Below, in pieces: positions 57,921 to 64,000 of a stretch of DNA of 64,000 bases (position 1 is its first letter; every line of letters starts with the position of its first letter). The position numbers were made by a program, and so were the translations under genes. Source of the DNA: Ananas comosus (lineage: Eukaryota > Streptophyta > Magnoliopsida > Poales > Bromeliaceae); the NCBI RefSeq assembly GCF_001540865.1, contig NC_033628.1, forward strand, positions 8,153,971 to 8,217,970, given 5' to 3'. The notes under the pieces are model-generated. The model saw only the letters and a list, made by a program, of their open reading frames with translations. It did no database searches and was not told where the DNA came from.

Positions 57921-59459
57921 TGTGCTGAAATCGGAACGAAAACATAAGATTTAGAATTTTCTGTGAGAGATGGGGCTGATTAATTAGCAGAAAATGCACG
58001 GTGTCAGAAAATTATGAAAACTGGAGGATATGTCAGAATTATTTTTATGAGACTAGATTTAAAGTTTCATACCATTCTGACACCCGAAAAGTAAAAAATA
58101 AAATCCGACTACTATCTGTTAGAAATGTTGTTCGGTAGAGCTTTCGGTGACCAAACAGGGTCGAAACTAAAAGATTAAAATTTCTTTCTTCAAGTTAAGT
58201 AAAACCGAGCATAACTGTTAAATTTGAGCTCAAACGGATATTCAGAGGGCTCCGGCGAAAAGTATCAGATTCTGAAGGCTAAACTGCAAGTTGTAATAGG
58301 TGTGAGAGGGGGGTTTGTGCAATTGTGACAGCCCTATTTGGTGCTTGGCTGCATGCGCACACAACACACACACCCACAGCACATACACACGCACACTTCT
58401 TCTCCCTCTCCCTCACACTTGCAACCAAGAAAACTCCCCCTCTCTCTCTTGAAGGTGGAATTAAGAGAAGGATTTGGTGGAGACTGAAGCTTGGAAGTAA
58501 ATCATCTTCATCTTCTTCATCTTCTCCTTGGCTTGGAGCAAGCTTTGAGGTGAGCTTCTTGGAACATCCATGGTAGATCTTTAGGGTTTCAGTTATATGC
58601 TCTAAAAATGGATTTATTGGAACTCCTAGATGCTAGATAGAGGACCAATGCTTAAATCATGAGGCTAAATGGTGATTTCTTGCTATATTAATAAGCTAGG
58701 GCTCCAAATGGGGTTTTGTAAAGTATAAGAGTTTGATCTAAATTAGACCTATGTAAACCTAATTGCAAGGTATACGAACGCATTGGAGAAGTCGGTTCGG
58801 CGATTCGTCGAGCCTATGCGAAGATATTGGCGAAATGGACTGTTAAACCTTTGTTTCCGCCTGGAGGGCCGATGCGACGTCCAAAAATCACGAGAATGGA
58901 TCCGGAGTATTGTGGCACCAAGTTATAGACCTTTAATTTTCGGATTACTGATTAGTGGCCGTTTGGTGGTCGAGTGCGAGTTCGGGCCGAACCGGGCAAC
59001 GGGTGCCGCGGGAGCCCGATTGCAAGTGACTACAAGCAATCGGAGAGCGCTTAGAGGTGGGTTGTGCTTCACCGAAGTGATTAGATCACTTTCATGTCAA
59101 AGTGAAGTGTGGTTCATAATTGATGCATATAGTGGTAGTTAATTGTGAACATAAATGCATGTGATCGATGCTAGTTGAACGCATAAGATATATATACTAC
59201 ATGTATTGACTACCATTGGAGAACTAAAGGATAGATGCATGTTGACATATTATTAGAATATGTTAGAGATAATGTGCATGTTGATAAATCATGGAACATG
59301 TTGGATGGTATATGAATGTTAACATTATGGAAATATGCTAGTTGGTATATGTATATAGACATATTATGGAATATGATAAATTGAATATGCATGTTGACAT
59401 TGTGGAATATGCTAGATGAAATTATGCATGTTGACAAGTTGTAAAATGTGCTAAAAAGT

Positions 59460-59680
59460 ATATGCATGAGAACTTAGAGACATTGTGGCATTTGACATAA
59501 CATGAGAACTTAGAGACATTGTGGTATTTGACATAACAATGAGAACTTAGAGACATTGTGGCATTTGATATAACAATGAGAACTTAGAGACATTGTGGCA
59601 TTTAACATAACAATGTGAACTTCGAGACATTGTGGCATTTGACATAACGATGTGAACTTAGAAACATCATGACTTATGGC
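59460..59680. repeat. ~42-bp minisatellite in LTR G
   Basis: About five units of GAGAACTTAGAGACATTGTG plus GCATTTGACATAACAAT. A looser ~45-bp periodicity with GCATGTTGACAT precedes it (about 59230-59440). Confidence 0.85.
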
Positions 59681-60470
59681 AAGTGTGGCCTAGAGAGTGG
59701 CATATGTGACAAGGTAGAAACCTGTTATGACATTGTGGCATTGTGGCTTGTCGCTATACATTTCCAAATTGAGAATTGAATCATACTCACATCGAGTCTT
59801 GGCTTGGGGGTGGTAGCTCCCTCTCAAGCGGTGTGTTCCGGAATCGACACCACGGGAGCGCGGTCCCTGAAGACGGTCCCTCGGGTGGAAGTACTTGGAC
59901 CCTCCCCGAATAAAAAGAATTTTGGGTTGTGAGTTTTGGGGTTAACAAGGTTAACCGATATGATTCGGTAAAATCCAAAGTGAATGTAAAAAAGCATGCA
60001 TTATGAGCTATGAATTTGGTATCCTAGTCGAGTAGATTTAGGGCTGGGGGGTGTGTGTGAGACGTCCATCACCTCGAGCCTGGTTGTATGCGGTATTCCG
60101 CAGATGATTGACTCGAGGCCGAGTCGGGTGGTTAGCTTGGCTAGCTAAGGTAGAAGAAAATCTTAGAGCAAATAACGAATGATGTAAAATGACAAGATGT
60201 ATAAATTGTGAAAAAACTATGGATAGCGGGATAGAGAGTAGAATCAGATAATCTACTTGCATTGTTGCATACATTACATATTGCATGTCTTGAGGCATAA
60301 ACATGTTTTTAATATTTGCATTAAATATTTGTGAATATCTGTTAGACTAACATGTTTGTAGTGCCTCCTTTGGACCTGGTGGGTCGAGCTTTTCCCTTAG
60401 ATGGCCGTACCCACTGGGAACTATGGGCAATAATTCTCACCCTTGTGTTATTTTTGGGGGTACGGGTTCA

Positions 60471-60515
60471 CACGCGAGCGGCGCGGCGGCGCGAGGAAAG
60501 GGCGTAGCTCCGTAG
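60471..60515 (+). other. RGKG(V/I)A micro-frame in G
   Basis: The frame ends ASGAAARGKGVAP then TAG. The CAG acceptor is not clear here (GGGGGTACGGGTTCACAC). Confidence 0.4.
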
Positions 60516-60909
60516 TTAGCGCCCTACCACCGAGTCCAGAGATAGCGATACCCTAAGTCGAGTACTTAGGGATGTAAAAGAAAAGAAAAGAACAGAACAA
60601 AGCTGTAATAATTATGTTAAATCGGATTGTATTTGGAAGTTAATAAGAATGAAAAGTGTAATATGGGATGTAAAATGTATGTGAGTTGAATAATTGTAAT
60701 AACTTAGTTGTATGTATGTTTTGATACCTTCCTTATGCAATCTTTGTTTGAATGCTGTTCCTGGTTGGAACCTCGCGCATTGTATGATTGTGACGCCTTG
60801 GACGTACAGGGGAGACTCCCTCCGCGGTACAGGAGAAACCCTGTCCGTTCGGCGGTCTGTCGGCGTGCCCGAACTGACCAAATAGGCGGGCTCGGGGCGT
60901 GACAAAGAG

Positions 60910-61630
60910 TGCCATTTTTGTATCAAATACTGTATCATTTGCTCGAACATTAATTAAGTGTGCAATTTTCGTACAAGACAATATAATATTTACTCGAACA
61001 GTAATAGAGAGTGCAATTTACATTTCATTCTTTATTATTCTTTTTTTTTCCTACCCTCTGCGAACTTGCACCGGTTCTACCCAAGCAACACTTGGCATAG
61101 GTGACGAGCACATACGCCGAATAGGAAAACTCTGATGAGAGAGCGGAGTTGCACTGGTTCGCGACCAGTTGCACTATTTTAATCAACTGTTGCACTGTTT
61201 AGGGATTTGTTGCACTATTTAGAGCATCTTTTGTAGAAGCATAGAGGAGAAATTGCATATGTTTAGATAATATTGCACCGTTTTGTATAATATTGCACTA
61301 CTTGGATGCCGTGTGGTACCACTTTGCAAATGTACGACTTGTCCTCCTCCTCCCTTTCTACCCCTAAACTCCTCTTCCTCCTCCACGTTGCTGTACTTCT
61401 TCAACTTCTCTTTTGCAAATACCGAGCGCGGCGAAGAGTACTAGAATAAACACCGAGGGTTTTAAAAATAGGGTAAGCAATACGGGAAGCGGAGAGGGGA
61501 TAGTCGAGAGAGCGGAAAAAGAGTGACTGTGTTGCACTATGAGCAGGAGGAGTTGCACTAGTATGTGGTGCATACTGCACTGTTTGGAGTGTTGTTGCAC
61601 CGTTTCCCTTAGCATTGCACCATTATTTTC
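60910..61630. repeat. Locus with degenerate TTGCACT motifs, part 2
   Basis: Words GAGTTGCACTGGTT, GTTGCACTATTTT, GTTGCACTGTTTAG, TTGCACCGTTTTG, ATTGCACTACTTGG, GTTGCACCGTTT and others recur irregularly, at least a dozen between 61140 and 61625. The two ~60-80-codon minus frames inside are by-products. Confidence 0.6.
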
Positions 61631-64000
61631 ATTGCCGCTCGTGTTGTCTTCCTAATATGGCTTCAAAATATTTATTTTTGAAAAACTGAACATCGTACAT
61701 TGGGGCTGGTGAATAGCGGGAGCAATTTGGTTGGAATTTCGAAGATTAGGAGGTTGTGTGAGCCGACGCGGACCACATTTAATGTTTGTCCGGGCACCAT
61801 ACAGTACAATAGACGTATATGAGGGAATACAGGTGAGGGGGGGGCATTTTTGTTAGATGACGAAAAATTTAGATCGAATCTACAAAATCGAAAAAAACTG
61901 TATATTTTTGTAAAATCGCAGAACTAGTGAATTTTTTATGCAAATTAGGCCAAAAAAAAAAGAAAAAAAATTGTTGAATCAGAAGAGCTGTGAGGTTATA
62001 ATTTTTTTTTGGGTAACCATTGCACTCCTCTCAAACTCGCTCGCACCATTTTTCTTCCCATTTTACAAACAAGCCCCTCAAAATTCTCCAAAAATAGAGA
62101 CGAAAAAAAGTATGTGAGAGGTAGAGAGAGAGAGATAGCGAGCGAGGAGAGAGAGAGAGAGAGTCATAGTACTTATACCCAGGGAGGAGTTGAGGAACTC
62201 GTAACACGTCTCGAGAGTTTGAATTAAAAAAAATTAATTATCTGAATTTTCTATAATATTAATATTTTTAATTAAAAATTTATTTAATAAATATTTTAAT
62301 CTGAATATGTCACTTATTTCATCACGAAAGATTTACACTTTTTAATAAGTGATGAAATTCAGATTAAAATGTTTAACAACTTGCAGGTAAGAATATTGAT
62401 TTTTTTTTTACAGTGAACACATGTACTTTTTCATTCCGCATTAAAAATGGGGACATGTAGATTTTTAAATCTGTATTAAAAAACCTTAAAATAATATTTT
62501 TTAGTATAATCACAAATAGAGATAGCTTTTTAAATCTATTAAAAAAATTTAAAATTATAATTTTTTAATTAATTATTTTGATTACACTTCTATAACTGTG
62601 TACCTACTTTTTTCACATTCAAAATATAGGTATAAACCCTTCGTTTCCAACGAAAACAAAAAATCAAAAAATACAACTCTATTAACGGATATATGGGGAG
62701 TACGCAGACCTTTATAGGCTAGATGAGGAAAAAAAAAGAAAGATTTTACGGGGAGTATACAAGGTGGCAATAACGTTTTATGGGGGCGTCAATAGAGGAC
62801 AATTCATTTTTTAATTTTATAGTTAAAACGGGAATTGAATTCCCGTTTATTTTTTCCAACCAATGCCATCTATCCATATAACCTTTTCTGTTTTTTAACT
62901 TTATGAAAAACACGGGGATTGAAATTCCCGTTTATTCTTTCTGTTACTATTATCTTCCCATATAAACTTTTCCCGTTTTCTCATTAAAATGTCTCTATTG
63001 TCACAATGAATTGTCTAAAATTGAGATTTCCATATAATCTTTATCCAACCTTGCATCCTCCCTATAAAAGTTATAATCGCAAGATTCTCCCCATTTAGCT
63101 TTTCAGTCTTTAAAAAGTCCCCATATATTCTTTAACGGGGAAAATACAAGTGCCACCAAAGAATGTAAAAAAAAAAAAAATTCCTCTTAGTGTTCAGTAA
63201 CCAGAGGATGGCTTATAACAATACAATCCATAAAGTAAGGCTTTGGTAACCTATGGGAGGTTTCGGGCAACAGTAAATATGAACTTCGAACCACCATGAA
63301 TGTTTCTCATTGATTCTCCTTATAAAAATACTTAAAACAAAAGTAGGTTTGTTATATAAAATTTCTAATGAATAAAAGGTAGGAAATAGAATAAAAAACA
63401 AAAAAAAAAATTGATGTTGATTTTAGATACTCCCCATCTTTAACGACGTACTAAACCGAATCCCAAATAAACTAAGATACATTTTGATACTTTTTGGCGA
63501 AGTCACCTTTTCATAAAAATTACTTTTTTATTAAAATACTTAAAAACATAAACTAAACATCCTTTTCTTTTATTCCAAAAGTCCCATGAACAAACCTATC
63601 ATCTTTTACCTCTACTTTTTGATATATTAAATAAAATAAAAAAGATAATAATATCTAAATATAATTAATATAATATGCCGTACATAATAAAACAATTAAA
63701 ATAACATATATATCTATCATATAATAACATCTATAATTATATATAAAAGTTTGTTTTATATTGGATATAGTATAATAAGATATAATAATATCTATAATGT
63801 AGTGAGTTAATTTTTATTTACCCCAAGGTTTTCTTACTACTTAATAATAGCGTAGGTACGTGGCGCAAGTAGAGGATTAAATTAAATTGATAATTAAAAT
63901 TTATATTTTTGTTGATGATTTATAGTTATAATCTCTAATTTTATTTCATTTTCTAATCTATTCTGATTTTTTTTTTTTTTCTTCCTTTTTGAATTTTTTT
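61631..64000. other. AT-rich unassigned end of the window
   Basis: Contains a (GA)n tract (about 62123-62163), short palindromic phrases GGGAATTGAATTCCC (about 62830) and GGGGATTGAAATTCCCG (about 62916), and long A/T tracts. No gene, LTR end or intact repeat is recognised. MITE-like DNA is possible at about 62450-63160. Confidence 0.4.

Larger units (their letters stand above)
57720..60904 (+). mobile_element. Solo LTR, subfamily G
   Basis: Exact target duplication AAGAG (57715-57719, 60905-60909). Starts TGTAATATACCGG and ends CTCGGGGCGTGACA. It contains a 97-bp assembly duplication at an N (57726-57920), a donor-like GAGGTGAGCTTC (about 58547), a minisatellite (59460-59680), the hairpin block near 60415-60440 and the micro-frame ending at 60515. 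The 119-codon frame at 58783-59142 corresponds to a block also seen in F (about 45250-45400); its coding status is doubtful. Confidence 0.92.

Noticed and set aside
58783..59142. 119-codon frame in LTR G as a gene
   Set aside because: The matching block in F is not open over the same length, and the position is within the presumed LTR intron.

Overview
This is a plant nuclear genome window made almost entirely of transposable-element DNA. It is AT-rich, with long (TA)n, (GA)n and (CA)n runs, N-marked draft-assembly joins, copia and gypsy-type LTR elements, MITEs, a CACTA element and a tRNA-derived SINE. A monocot is my guess from the general look of the repeats; the sequence does not prove a species. 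I found no intact host gene, no rRNA, no functional tRNA and no CRISPR array. The only host-gene candidates are two weak fragments, at about 2095-2215 (minus) and 54535-54798 (plus).

The dominant component is a superfamily of very long LTRs (2.4-4.9 kb) with termini close to TGTAA...GGCGTGACA. Several are solo LTRs bounded by exact 5-bp target-site duplications: C (26036-28673, TGAAC), F (44360-46730, CCCCT), A1 (48268-53310, CCATA), A2 (49779-52387, ATAGC, nested in A1) and G (57720-60904, AAGAG). E (31491-34541) has a 4/5 match. A0 (1-1829), A3 (20597-~23078), D (55015-57523), K (36570-~40195) and H3 (19707-20596 plus ~23079-25940) are further or partial copies. Two copies keep an internal domain: H (12109-19296, duplication ATAAG) and J (minus strand, 41026 to ~54073). 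J is broken by F and by A1, which itself carries A2. The internal domains of H and J are related to each other, lie between a primer-binding site and a polypurine tract, and show no coding capacity, so they look like a large non-autonomous (LARD-type) family.

Layout: 1-1829 LTR A0; 3017-6931 a minus-strand Ty1/copia element with two LTRs and broken gag, protease and integrase, reverse transcriptase deleted; 7275-7724 two MITEs; 8826-11160 more MITEs and a perfect 33-bp inverted repeat; ~11640-19706 a plus-strand copia LTR, primer-binding site and gag start split by H; 19707-25940 H3 split by A3; 26036-28673 C; 29242-30518 a CACTA element with a nested SINE; 31491-34541 E with a nested TRIM; 34812-36569 a MITE and unassigned DNA; 36570-40195 K; 41026-54073 the nested J complex; 54075-64000 a low-complexity locus with TTGCACT-like motifs, split by D and G.

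The most interesting signal is shared by the long LTRs. In at least ten of them, just after a CAG splice-acceptor-like site, a short frame ends in a conserved peptide of the form RGKG(V/I)A-stop, with synonymous codon differences between copies. Just upstream is a hairpin whose stem sequence changes between subfamilies while pairing is largely kept. Nearer the 5' end, each subfamily carries its own array of short palindromes. I propose a leader intron, a conserved micro-exon and a lineage-specific palindrome promoter module; none of this is proven from the sequence alone.
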